From contig OZ252114.1 of the NCBI GenBank assembly GCA_965248635.1, forward strand, positions 2,542,001 to 2,606,000: 64,000 nt of DNA, read 5' to 3'. Below are positions 44,194 to 51,989 of this stretch, one piece after another (position 1 is the first letter of the stretch; each line of letters opens with the position of its first letter). Made by a program: the position numbers and the translations under genes. The DNA is from CBDAPI01 sp965248635. Lineage in GTDB: Bacteria > Acidobacteriota > UBA6911 > RPQK01 > CBDAPI01. The notes under the pieces are model-generated. The model had not been told where the DNA came from. It saw only the letters and a list, made by a program, of their open reading frames with translations, and did not search any database.

Positions 44194-45177
44194 GTGAAAC
44201 CGACCGTTTTTATTCCCGAATCGATCGCCCCGGCCGGACTGGATCTGCTCCATTCCGAGTGCCGATGTGTGAAGGGGTGGGAAGAAACCGATGATTTGGC
44301 CAAGGACGCCCGGCTCCAGCAGGAGCTTTACCGGGCCGATGCGATCATTGTGCGCCTGTTCAGGGTGGCCGAACAGGATATGGTCCGAATGCAACGATTG
44401 AAGGTCATCTCCAAACACGGGGCGGGTGTCGACAACATTGATTGCCGGGCGGCCACGGCCCGAGGCATCCCGGTTGTGAATACTCCCGGAGCCGTGACCA
44501 CCGCAGTGGCTGAGCACACCCTGGCACTGATGCTGGCCCTCTCCCGCCGGATCGCGCACGCCGATCGTGCCCTCAGGGCTGGGACCGTTGGTGATCGCGG
44601 CCGCTTCCTGGGAATTGAACTGGCCGGCAGCGCTCTGGGGATCGTCGGTCTGGGCCGGATTGGCTCACGCGTGGCGGAGATGGCTTCGCTGGGGTTTCGA
44701 ATGACGGTGTATGCCTACGATCCTTATGTAGCGAAGGCTCAATATTCGGGCTGTGCCAGTATTGAAGATTCGCTCGAGTCACTCCTGGGCAAGGTGGATT
44801 TTCTGACCCTTCATGTGCCCCTGGCCGGGGACACGGAGCACCTGATCAATTCGCGAACCCTGAAACTGGTCAAGCCTGGCTGCAGGATCATCAACACATC
44901 CAGGGGTGGAGTCATCGACGAGTCTGCCCTGGCACGTGCTCTGAAGGACGGAAGACTGGGCGGCGCGGCGCTGGACGTTGTTGAGGAGGAGCCACTGCAA
45001 CCCGACCACCCTCTGTGCCAGGCACCCAACACGCTCTTCACCCCTCACATCTCCGGCTACACTCCGGAATGCCAGGACCGCATGTCCCGGGAGGCCGCGC
45101 AGGGAGTCCTGGACGTGTTACAGGGAAGAAGACCCGATTACATCGTCAACCCCGAGGTGTTGGGCGAAGAGTCGTAG
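44194..45177 (+). CDS. D-isomer-specific 2-hydroxyacid dehydrogenase (phosphoglycerate dehydrogenase-like)
   Basis: 327 residues from a GTG start. The substrate domain includes 'LKVISKHGAGVDNIDCRAAT' and 'VVNTPGAVTTAVAEHTLALM', the NAD domain 'GSALGIVGLGRIGSRVAEMA'. The catalytic triad is visible: Arg in 'INTSRGGVIDESAL', Glu in 'DVVEEEPL' and His in 'LFTPHISGYTPECQ'. No ACT domain follows, so it is unlike full-length SerA and more like the short SerA-like or hydroxypyruvate/glyoxylate reductase group. It is 110 bases after the DUF1501 gene in the same direction, and converges on the ThuA gene. A step in sugar-acid breakdown is likely (inference). Confidence 0.93.
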   Translation: MKPTVFIPESIAPAGLDLLHSECRCVKGWEETDDLAKDARLQQELYRADAIIVRLFRVAEQDMVRMQRLKVISKHGAGVDNIDCRAATARGIPVVNTPGAVTTAVAEHTLALMLALSRRIAHADRALRAGTVGDRGRFLGIELAGSALGIVGLGRIGSRVAEMASLGFRMTVYAYDPYVAKAQYSGCASIEDSLESLLGKVDFLTLHVPLAGDTEHLINSRTLKLVKPGCRIINTSRGGVIDESALARALKDGRLGGAALDVVEEEPLQPDHPLCQAPNTLFTPHISGYTPECQDRMSREAAQGVLDVLQGRRPDYIVNPEVLGEES

Positions 45178-45217
45178 GCGTGACTCCAAAAAAGACCCGC
45201 TTTGAGCGGAAAGAGCC

Positions 45218-46081
45218 CTACTTCTTCGCCGAGGGAGACGCGTCCCCCTCTTTCAGCCCCAGCGCCCAGAGGATGCCCCCCAGGAGGTGCTGCTGATAGA
45301 CCGGATTCTCCCAGACGTCGTCACGATGCCCGAGCGCCGTATAGAAGGAGCGGCCCTCGCCGAAGTGCTGGAACCAGGCGAGTGCGTAGTCGCCCCCCTT
45401 CTCCATGCTCTGCCGCGAGAGGTCGCTCCGCTCGGTGTCGACGCTCATCAGGACATGGAGCCGGTCTCGGGAATACGGCACCGGTAGCTTCTCATCGTCC
45501 GCAGCCTTGCCGTATCGGTAGAACTCATCGGCGATCTCCCATGAATCCCCGAGCATCTCGGTCGCCGGGTGGTGCTTATCCTCGATCTTCAAGATCAGCT
45601 TCAGATGGTTCGGCCCATGCCCGGTGAAATAGGCCCCGCTCAGTTCGCCGTAGCCCTTCCATGTATAAAACGTGTCCGTGGCGCTATGTGTGCCGATGTA
45701 AGCCTTGCCCCCCTTGACGAAATCGATCAGCGCCTTCTTCTGTGAATCGTCGAGCGGCAATTCCCCCGTCGTGTAGAACATCACGGCATCATATTGCGCG
45801 AGGTACTCCGCGGAGATCATCGACAAGTCGATCGCTTCCCTCTCCTGACGATATCCCTCCAGACTGACCACCTCAAAAGCCCCCGACTCCTCCGCCATCT
45901 TCTTCATGACCCGTTCGGCCACGGGCAATGAGCCATGTATGAACCCCTGCGAATGTGTAAGCAGAAGGATCTTGGGCTTCTCGTCCTGGACCTCGCCGGC
46001 CGTTGAAACCGACGCTCCAACAACGAAGCAGGTTGACGCGATCAAAATTGTCAGAAATCGAAAAATCTTCACTCGTTTCAC
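45218..46081 (-). CDS. Secreted ThuA-domain protein (trehalose-utilisation-like)
   Basis: 287 residues with a signal peptide (residues 1-28, ending 'VSTAG'). The class I glutamine amidotransferase-like ThuA fold shows in 'KILLLTHSQGFIHGSLPVAE', 'AQYDAVMFYTTGELPLDDSQ', 'GGKAYIGTHSATDTFYTW', 'YGELSGAYFTGHGPN', 'RLHVLMSVDT' and 'YALAWFQHFGEGRSFYTALG' with 'HRDDVWENP'. ThuA proteins interconvert trehalose-type 3-keto sugars in rhizobia, and secreted versions are common beside Gfo/Idh/MocA and PVC-heme genes. It converges with the hydroxyacid dehydrogenase gene; 40 bases between them contain a short CCGCT/AGCGG hairpin at about 45199-45211. Stand-alone transcription is likely. Confidence 0.92.
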   Translation of the reverse strand: MKRVKIFRFLTILIASTCFVVGASVSTAGEVQDEKPKILLLTHSQGFIHGSLPVAERVMKKMAEESGAFEVVSLEGYRQEREAIDLSMISAEYLAQYDAVMFYTTGELPLDDSQKKALIDFVKGGKAYIGTHSATDTFYTWKGYGELSGAYFTGHGPNHLKLILKIEDKHHPATEMLGDSWEIADEFYRYGKAADDEKLPVPYSRDRLHVLMSVDTERSDLSRQSMEKGGDYALAWFQHFGEGRSFYTALGHRDDVWENPVYQQHLLGGILWALGLKEGDASPSAKK

Positions 46082-46373
46082 CCTCCTCGTAACCTATTTC
46101 TCTGGCTGATATCTAATTCCTGCCCACCGGGGGAATCAAGTAATACATTGGCTGGCCGGTCTGGTTCCGGCCGATGTGACTCCCGTATAAGACCTTATTT
46201 TACAACAATTTACCAGACTTTGTCATAGGACCACCACCCGTTGGACTTCACCACGGCTGCTAGGCGCTCTCAAGCCAATCAGAAATCGAGGACCGTCAGC
46301 TGTCAGTACCGAGGGTCGCGGAACTGCCCTGCGCTTGTTCCGGCCCCCTTGTTCCCGGATAATGGGATGCTAG

Positions 46374-46530
46374 TGTACTGTCCGGGAAGTTCACGGTGTT
46401 AATTCGGGGTGGATTTTCGTCGTCAGTGAGGCGCGCGACGCGGGAATGCCGCGAGTATTTCGAGGTAGCGCAACAAAGCTGTCGGCGAAAAGACGCCCGA
46501 AGTAGCAGCGTGAACTTTCCGGACAGTGCA
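46374..46530. mobile_element. MITE-like element, 157 bp, 35-bp imperfect inverted repeats, CTAG duplication
   Basis: The left end TGTACTGTCCGGGAAGTTCA and the right end read on the minus strand, TGCACTGTCCGGAAAGTTCA, match at 18 of 20, and the similarity extends to about 30 of 35 positions. CTAG occurs directly on both sides (46370-46373 and 46531-46534). The inside is too short for a transposase and has no gene. It lies 46 bases before the SDR start. The rest of 46082-46576 shows no other feature. Confidence 0.82.
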
Positions 46531-46576
46531 CTAGGCACTGGCTGTACTGGATTGGATGAATTGAGGACTTAGAAAC

Positions 46577-47371
46577 ATGTCGCGGCTGGATGGCAAGATC
46601 ATCATTGTTACTGGAAGTACCCAAGGAGTTGGAGCTGCAATTGCGAGCCACTGCGCCGAGCAGGGAGCTGCGGGACTGGTTATTTGTGGCAGGAATGAAG
46701 AAAACGGCAAGGCTGTTGCCGGGGCCATTGACCAATGTCCTGTCGAGTTTGTGCGAGCCGACTTTGAACATGTGGCTGATTGCCGAGAGCTCGTCCGCCG
46801 CTGCGACGAAAGGTTCGGTCGGGTCGATGGGCTAGTCAATGCCGCTGCCATCAGCACTCGAGGGACTCTCGACGAAACCTCAGTTGAGTTGTGGAATCAG
46901 CTGTTCGCGATCAACGCCCGAGCGCCCTTTTTTCTCACCCAAGAAGCCGTGCGGATCATGCGGCGAGAGAGAATCTCGGGATCAATCGTCAACATTCTTT
47001 CCTTCACCAAATACTGCGGTCCCGATTTCGTATGCGCATACAGTTCGACCAAGGGTGCTATGGCAACGTTTACCAAGAATGTTGCCAATCACCTGCTTTC
47101 CGATCGAATCCGAGTGAACGGGATCAATCTCGGATGGACCGATACCCCAAACGAACACGTCGCTCAGGTCAAAATGGGACAACCCGAGAACTGGCTAGAA
47201 CACGCCGAACGCGTCTCGCCGTTTGGCCGTTTGATTAAGCCGATTGACGTGGCTCGGCTGACGGTCTTTCTTCTGAGCGACGACGCAGGTGTCATGACGG
47301 GTGCGCTGATCGATCACGCACAGCAAGTGATCGGCGCAGTGACAATACCGAGGGCCGATGAAGACGAGTAG
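46577..47371 (+). CDS. Short-chain dehydrogenase/reductase (SDR)
   Basis: 264 residues, classical SDR: cofactor motif 'VTGSTQGVGAAIA' (residues ~11-23), 'LVNAAAIS' (NAG replaced by NAA), catalytic Ser in 'GSIVNILSFTKY' and Tyr/Lys in 'YSSTKGAMATF'. The C-terminal part is 'RIRVNGINLGWTDTP' and 'FLLSDDAGVMTGALIDHAQQ'. An acidic-free position after the first strand ('CGRNEEN') suggests NADP preference, which is weak evidence. The MITE-like element lies just upstream and could have replaced or supplied part of the promoter. The substrate is unknown. Confidence 0.93.
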   Translation: MSRLDGKIIIVTGSTQGVGAAIASHCAEQGAAGLVICGRNEENGKAVAGAIDQCPVEFVRADFEHVADCRELVRRCDERFGRVDGLVNAAAISTRGTLDETSVELWNQLFAINARAPFFLTQEAVRIMRRERISGSIVNILSFTKYCGPDFVCAYSSTKGAMATFTKNVANHLLSDRIRVNGINLGWTDTPNEHVAQVKMGQPENWLEHAERVSPFGRLIKPIDVARLTVFLLSDDAGVMTGALIDHAQQVIGAVTIPRADEDE

Positions 47372-47533
47372 ATAAAAACGAATTCTTTGCATGGCAGAGT
47401 CTGCCCACGCCGAGACGAATCCTGCCGATTCGAACTGCGTCCTACTGCCAATCTGGCGATGTCAACTCCTCCTGGGTAGCCGAGTTCCTATCTTGGCCGT
47501 CGCACACCTTGCCACGCCCGCCGTACGGAATTC

Positions 47534-47690
47534 TTGGGAGGCCAGGTGGCTCTGCTCATGGCCCATTACAACTTTCTGCGACCGCACAGGGCTTTGAAGT
47601 TCGGTGAAACGATAAGGACTCCAGCCATGCAAGCTGGGTTGGTTAAAAAGAGGCTCTCCTTCCGGGACGTATTTACAAGCCGAGCGGCGT
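47534..47690 (+). pseudogene. 3' remnant of a DDE transposase
   Basis: The frame reads 'MAHYNFLRPHRALKFGETIR' then 'TPAMQAGLVKKRLSFRDVFTSR', the C-terminal end of an IS transposase family (HYNF.RPH..L....TPA..AGL). No upstream transposase part is present between the SDR and this fragment, so only the tail is left. The frame runs on to a stop at 47800 in sequence that no longer resembles a transposase. The IS1595 element inserted 130 bases downstream. Confidence 0.75.
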
Positions 47691-47855
47691 TTCTTTTATT
47701 TGTCTTGATGATGGTTGTTGCAGGGTTCTCTAGATTTGATTTCAAGCCTTTCCAGGTTGGACTCTGGCGTAGGGGGTGTGGCTCAACAACACTTGCCTGA
47801 AGAAGCACCGGATAGAAAGGTAAGGGAATTATATACAATAGTAGCCAAAAAGCCC

Positions 47856-47883
47856 TTGACGCCCTATTTTGAGGTGGTACAAT
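47856..47883 (+). promoter_or_regulatory. Probable transposase promoter overlapping a subterminal repeat
   Basis: TTGACG (47856-47861), 16 bases, TACAAT (47878-47883) fit a sigma-70 promoter about 25 bases before the start codon. ACAATAGTAGCCA at 47879-47891, which covers most of the -10, is an exact copy of part of the left inverted repeat (47835-47847), 44 bases apart. A Shine-Dalgarno AGGAGG follows at about 47897. Confidence 0.65.
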
Positions 47884-47908
47884 AGTAGCCATATCAAGGA
47901 GGGAGACA

Positions 47909-48847
47909 ATGACAAAGCAAACGAAAAAAGGGCCAGGGAAAGCATACCGAAAAGGAATCACTCTGATTCAGTTGCAAGAGATGTTCCCCAATGATGACGT
48001 TTCCAAGCAATGGTTCATTCAAAAGAGATGGCCCAATGGAATCGCTTGCATCAAGTGCGGATCTCTGAGAGTAAGTGAAGTCAAGCATCCTACCATGGAT
48101 TACCGCTGCAAGGATTGTCGGAAGCATTTCAGCCCAAAGTCTGGAACCATCATGGAAGGGTCAAACTTGGGCTATAAAAAATGGGCCATGGCCATTTACC
48201 TGTTTACCGTAGGAATCAAAGGAACCTCCAGTATGAGGCTCCATCGGGATCTTGGCATCACTCAAAAAACGGCATGGTTCATGGGACATCGGCTACGTTA
48301 CGCTTGGAGTGACAAAACGGCTTCCTTTGCTGGCCCGATAGAGGTCGATGAAACCTACATTGGTGGTAGAGAGAAAAACAAGCATTCCAACAAAAAACGG
48401 AATGCAGGACGTGGTCCTTCGGGAAAGATCGCTGTTGTTGGCATCAAGGACCGCCAGACCAATCAGGTTGCAGCCTCAGTAGCCAAGGCCACAGACAAGG
48501 GAACCTTGCATAGCATCATCCATGATCAGATTGAATCAGGGGCCAAGATTTACACAGATGATCATCGCTCTTATGAGGGTTTATTGAACCGTCAAAGCGT
48601 CAAGCATTCCGTGGGAGAATATGTTAAAGGGATGGCGCACACCAATGGAGTCGAGTCCTTTTGGGCCTTGTTGAAGAGGGGCTATTACGGGACTTATCAC
48701 AAGATGAGCCCCGCCCATCTTCACCGTTATGTTGCCGAGTTTGAAGGTCTTCACAATACCCGCCGATTGAATACTATTGAGCAAATGGTGATGATTGCCG
48801 AAGGGATGGATAAAAAACAGTTGAGATATAAGGATTTGGTGAAATAA
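47909..48847 (+). CDS. IS1595-family transposase (ISXO2-like DDE domain)
   Basis: 312 residues, strong AGGAGGGAG Shine-Dalgarno. The N-terminus has a zinc-ribbon: Cys pairs 'CIKCGS' and 'YRCKDCRKHFS' (about residues 46-72). The ISXO2-like domain follows with 'EVDETYIGGREKNKHSNKKR' (first catalytic Asp region), 'IYTDDHRSYEGL' (second Asp) and 'MAHTNGVESFWALLKRGYYG' (Asn/Glu). The last ~50 residues end 'RYKDLVK'. It is complete and of normal length; it uses the 25-bp inverted repeats of the element. It is directly followed by the passenger gene, probably on one transcript. Confidence 0.97.
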   Translation: MTKQTKKGPGKAYRKGITLIQLQEMFPNDDVSKQWFIQKRWPNGIACIKCGSLRVSEVKHPTMDYRCKDCRKHFSPKSGTIMEGSNLGYKKWAMAIYLFTVGIKGTSSMRLHRDLGITQKTAWFMGHRLRYAWSDKTASFAGPIEVDETYIGGREKNKHSNKKRNAGRGPSGKIAVVGIKDRQTNQVAASVAKATDKGTLHSIIHDQIESGAKIYTDDHRSYEGLLNRQSVKHSVGEYVKGMAHTNGVESFWALLKRGYYGTYHKMSPAHLHRYVAEFEGLHNTRRLNTIEQMVMIAEGMDKKQLRYKDLVK

Positions 48848-48849
48848 CA

Positions 48850-49896
48850 ATGGCGAAAGAAACTCGCGAGAAAATTGCATCTGGCAAACCTAGTCGCTTG
48901 GAACCGTCAGGAATGATCAAGGCAACACACAAGGGTATCCTACCTATCGGTGGTCTTCAGCTTGAGGCCTACGTTTTAGAGGATGGCCGGAGGGTCTTCC
49001 ACAAGCGGGGTATGGCAAAGGCCATGGGCCTAAAATCGGAAGGCGGTAACGCCTTCATGAAGACCTTACGTCGAAAATCCCTTGGATCCGAAATAGATGA
49101 TAAGTTACGCATGACGGTCGAAAACCCTATTGTTTTCAATGCCTTTGGGTCGGATCCAGCCCACGGATACGAAGCAGAGGTTCTAGTCGGCATCTGCAAA
49201 GCAGTTGTGCGTGCAAATGAGACCGGAAAGCTCTCCAAACAGCAAGAGCCCATGGCACGGCAGGCGCAGGCCATTGTCAACGCTTTGGCAGACGTCGGCA
49301 TCATCGCACTGATCGATGAGGCTACTGGATACCAGACAGAGCGGGATCCAGAAGCCCTGCGGTTACTTGTCCAAGCCTATATTGAGACCGAAAAGCGCGA
49401 ATGGGAGAAGGAGTTTCCCGACGATTACTACGTTACACTCAATCACATCTACGGCTCTGATCCATACGTGGAACGTGTTCGCGGCGGTATGGTAATTAAC
49501 AAGCCGCAACACTTCGGAAACTTTACCAACAAGTACGTCTATAGGCCGCTAGAGAACGGAGAGGTTCTGAAGGAACTTCAGCGTTTAAACCCACAGATTA
49601 ATGCAAAGGGAAGCCGAAAACAAAAGTTCCATCAGTTTTTGACCAAGGGATATGGTCTTGACAAACTCAGACAACAACGGCAAGAAGTTCTGACCATGCT
49701 GAAATTGGCCGACAGCATTGAGGAATTCAAACATCTATACGAGAAACGGTTCGGCCCACTTGATGACAGGTTAAAAATAATGCCGGACTTCTTCAAACCA
49801 TCAACAGAACTTAAAGGGGACCTTTCCCCAGATGCTTTAGCTAGTGCAGTGGTTCAAGGGATGGGAGTCCGAAAGGCCAAGAAATCAATCCATTAA
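48850..49896 (+). CDS. P63C-domain protein, passenger of the IS1595 element
   Basis: 348 residues, starting two bases after the transposase stop and ending 7 bases before the right inverted repeat, so it belongs to the element. The N-terminal ~90 residues look like a Bro/antirepressor-type DNA-binding part ('GLQLEAYVLEDGRRVFHKRG'). The P63C domain runs through 'ALADVGIIALIDEATGYQ', 'LVQAYIETEKREWEKEFPDD' and 'FGNFTNKYVYRPLENGEVLK' to 'KFHQFLTKGYGLDKL'. P63C proteins are found in phages and mobile elements; their function is unknown. A role in regulating transposition or interfering with other elements is speculation. Confidence 0.9.
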   Translation: MAKETREKIASGKPSRLEPSGMIKATHKGILPIGGLQLEAYVLEDGRRVFHKRGMAKAMGLKSEGGNAFMKTLRRKSLGSEIDDKLRMTVENPIVFNAFGSDPAHGYEAEVLVGICKAVVRANETGKLSKQQEPMARQAQAIVNALADVGIIALIDEATGYQTERDPEALRLLVQAYIETEKREWEKEFPDDYYVTLNHIYGSDPYVERVRGGMVINKPQHFGNFTNKYVYRPLENGEVLKELQRLNPQINAKGSRKQKFHQFLTKGYGLDKLRQQRQEVLTMLKLADSIEEFKHLYEKRFGPLDDRLKIMPDFFKPSTELKGDLSPDALASAVVQGMGVRKAKKSIH

Positions 49897-50186
49897 GTTT
49901 GTCTTGGCTACTATTGTATATAATTCCCAAAGGTAAAGATGTACCCGACAACTTGGCTGAGGTCGGAGGCCAACCCGACGATGATCTGGAACAGGTAAGG
50001 AATCTTTCTCATCGTCTGAAGAATACGTAGTCAAGAACGGCCACTCAAGGTTGGTGTAAATCATTGCTATGAAAGGCGGACGGACTTTTTCGGTGGGACA
50101 GCCTTCCAGGAACCGCAGCTACCGAGCGGTGTCTTTTCGCAGGACCGCTAAATCGCCTCTGGCGAGCTCGACTCCTCGCTGGCGGA

Positions 50187-50969
50187 TCAATCAAACCCCC
50201 GCTCGAAGAACTGCGCGCCCATCCCGCCATCGACGACCAGTGTCGTCCCCGTGATCCAGCTCGATTCATCCGACAGCAGGAAACGTGCGGCCTGGGCGAC
50301 ATCCTTCGGCCTTCCTCTTCGGCGCAGCGGGTGGTTCTCCCGCGTGAGGCGTTCCAGCTTCTCGGGGTCCGGATAAGCGGCCAGAGCCTTGTCCCACAAC
50401 GGCGTGTCGATGTATCCGGGGCAAATGGCGTTGACCCGGATCCCGTGCGGCCCGTTTTCCACCGCCAGTGAACGTGTCATGGCAACGATGCCGCCCTTGC
50501 TCGCATCGTAGGCCGCGGCGCCCGAAAACCCGAAGAGCGCGTGGACGGAGGCGATGTTCACGATCGCACCGCCCTGCTCGCGCATCGCCGGCAGACATGC
50601 GCGGCTGCACAAGAAGACCCCTCCGAGATTGATCTCGAGCACGCGCTGCCAGTCATCCGTGCTGAATGCGGTCGTCTCCTCCTCGATTTCGATCCCGGCG
50701 TTGTTGACCAGCGCATCGATGCGGCCGAATGTCTGCAGCGTCGTGGCGACCATCGCGTCGGCGCTGGTGGCGTCCGCGACATCGGTCTGTACGAAGGCCG
50801 AGGTGCCGCCGCCGGTCCGGATCTCCTCATCACAGCGTGCCCCGCTCTCGGCGTCGATCTCGGCGACGACCACGGTCGCGCCCTCGCGCGCCCCCAGCAT
50901 TGCAATGCCCCAACCGATGCCGGAACCCGCCCCGGTCACAATGACGATTTGTTGATCGAGGGTGCCCAT
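50187..50969 (-). CDS. Short-chain dehydrogenase/reductase (SDR), high-GC
   Basis: 260 residues from the ATG at 50969, chosen because AAGGAG lies six bases upstream; the frame is open 26 codons further but those residues do not resemble an SDR. Motifs: 'VTGAGSGIGWGIA' for the cofactor, 'VVAEIDAES' (acidic residue after strand 2, suggesting NAD), 'LVNNAGIEIEEE', catalytic Ser in 'GAIVNIASVHALFG', 'YDASKGGIVAM', and 'RVNAICPGYIDTPLWD'. The end 'ITGTTLVVDGGMGAQ' is typical of glucose or 3-ketoacyl-type classical SDRs. GC and codon use are much higher than in the flanking genes, so transfer from another lineage is likely. It stands alone. Confidence 0.95.
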   Translation of the reverse strand: MGTLDQQIVIVTGAGSGIGWGIAMLGAREGATVVVAEIDAESGARCDEEIRTGGGTSAFVQTDVADATSADAMVATTLQTFGRIDALVNNAGIEIEEETTAFSTDDWQRVLEINLGGVFLCSRACLPAMREQGGAIVNIASVHALFGFSGAAAYDASKGGIVAMTRSLAVENGPHGIRVNAICPGYIDTPLWDKALAAYPDPEKLERLTRENHPLRRRGRPKDVAQAARFLLSDESSWITGTTLVVDGGMGAQFFERGFD

Positions 50970-51209
50970 CTTCGACTCCTTGATACCATCAGGTGGCGGG
51001 GGGATGCAAGATCGCCTCCGCGAGATAGCGACGCGGAAAGCGTCCAACGGGCTTTCTCAGAGGAACCAACCCCCATGTCCAATATTGCGGAAATCGACTT
51101 GCTGCCCATAGGAGTGTTGGGCGGTGAATCGAGACTCGTGCAGCTCTCCGTGTTCGGGGAGCCGGACAGCGCCGCTCACGGAAGATCCCGGGGTCTTACG
51201 GAAGGAGTA

Positions 51210-51614
51210 CTAAGGTACATCCTCATCCAATTCAGCGGGCGCCGCCAGATGCAGACCTTGCACCCTCTGAAAATGGCCCCGGTTGCGCGTCAGGAGCATC
51301 GCGTTTCGGGAGAGGCAGATTCCCGCGATCAGGTAGTCCGCCATGCCGATGCCTTCGCCTCTCGACTCGAGCCGGCGCCGAATGCCAGCGGCAATCAGGG
51401 TGGCGTCTGGCCCCAACTCAAGAATCTCCATTGCGCACAGTAGATCCTCAATTGCGGTCCTGTGAGCTGACCGCCGTGCGCCTGACAGGAGCTCGAAGGC
51501 GGTAATCACCGTGGTCGCCAGCCGTCCAGTGGAAAGCTCCAAGTCGATTCGACTCCGCGCCGGCTCCGTTCCCCGCAGGGAGTCAATCATCACGCCAGTG
51601 TCAGTGACGATCAT
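51210..51614 (-). CDS. vapC: PIN-domain toxin, VapC type
   Basis: 134 residues, PIN-domain ribonuclease. Acidic residues expected for the metal site: Asp5 in 'IVTDTGVMIDSLRG', Glu ~43 in 'TAFELLSGAR', Asp ~97 in 'GIGMADYLIAGIC', and a last site in 'LLTRNRGHFQRV' where Asn replaces the usual Asp. VapC toxins cut tRNA or rRNA when released from the antitoxin. The start overlaps the antitoxin stop (ATGA), the usual order antitoxin-toxin. Confidence 0.92.
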   Translation of the reverse strand: MIVTDTGVMIDSLRGTEPARSRIDLELSTGRLATTVITAFELLSGARRSAHRTAIEDLLCAMEILELGPDATLIAAGIRRRLESRGEGIGMADYLIAGICLSRNAMLLTRNRGHFQRVQGLHLAAPAELDEDVP

Positions 51615-51850
51615 CGCCAGCGCTCCCTCAACACTCGCACCGACTCGCGTAACGATTCCGCTTCCTGTTGGCTGAACGAACCCAGCGTGGCGCGAGCCGC
51701 CGCTACGCGTTGCCGGCGAGCCTGGTTTTCTCTGAGATAGAGCTTAAGCGCTTCCTGAACCAACCTCGAGAATCCTTTCTCACCCCGCTGGGCAGCCAGT
51801 TCGAGAAGGCGAGCCCGCTGTTTGTCGGGTATCTCAACCGTCGTTCTCAT
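51611..51850 (-). CDS. vapB: Ribbon-helix-helix-type antitoxin for the VapC toxin
   Basis: About 79 residues from the ATG at 51850; the frame is open 17 codons upstream, but that part overlaps the operator-like palindrome. It starts with the beta-strand and helix pattern 'MRTTVEIPDKQRARLLELAA' and 'GFSRLVQEALKLYLRE' typical of ribbon-helix-helix DNA-binding antitoxins, and continues into a charged C-terminal tail that should wrap the toxin. It overlaps vapC by four bases. Confidence 0.88.
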   Translation of the reverse strand: MRTTVEIPDKQRARLLELAAQRGEKGFSRLVQEALKLYLRENQARRQRVAAARATLGSFSQQEAESLRESVRVLRERWR

Positions 51851-51863
51851 GGCTCCATAATAA

Positions 51864-51881
51864 CATGCACGCACATGCATG
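51864..51881. promoter_or_regulatory. Operator-like palindrome of the toxin-antitoxin pair
   Basis: CATGCA (51864-51869), six-base spacer, TGCATG (51876-51881), located 14 to 31 bases upstream of the chosen antitoxin start. This fits autoregulation by the antitoxin-toxin complex. Confidence 0.6.
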
Positions 51882-51989
51882 TCACAAAGCCTATCCCGCA
51901 CTGTACCGCTGTACCCGCTTCTGGGCTGAGTCCGATCCTCCCAGATGATAGAATGCCTGTTTTCTTGACACTATGGAGGAAATCCCCTG

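Larger units (their letters stand above)
47824..49928 (+). mobile_element. Complete IS1595-family element with P63C passenger gene (2105 bp)
   Basis: Perfect 25-bp terminal inverted repeats begin GGGAATTATATACAATAGTA and continue GCCAA (47824-47848 and 49904-49928). An 8-bp direct repeat AAAGGTAA lies on both sides (47816-47823 and 49929-49936), the target-duplication length known for IS1595. Inside are a transposase gene (47909-48847) and a P63C-domain gene (48850-49896), two bases apart. Base composition is lower in GC than the host sequence. Perfect ends and duplication suggest a recent insertion. Confidence 0.95.

Noticed and set aside
49937..50186. Minus-strand frame with a hydrophobic start (MRKIPYLFQIIVGLASDLSQ)
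   Set aside because: It runs through the IS1595 target site and stops after about 40 codons; too short and unidentified to call a gene remnant.
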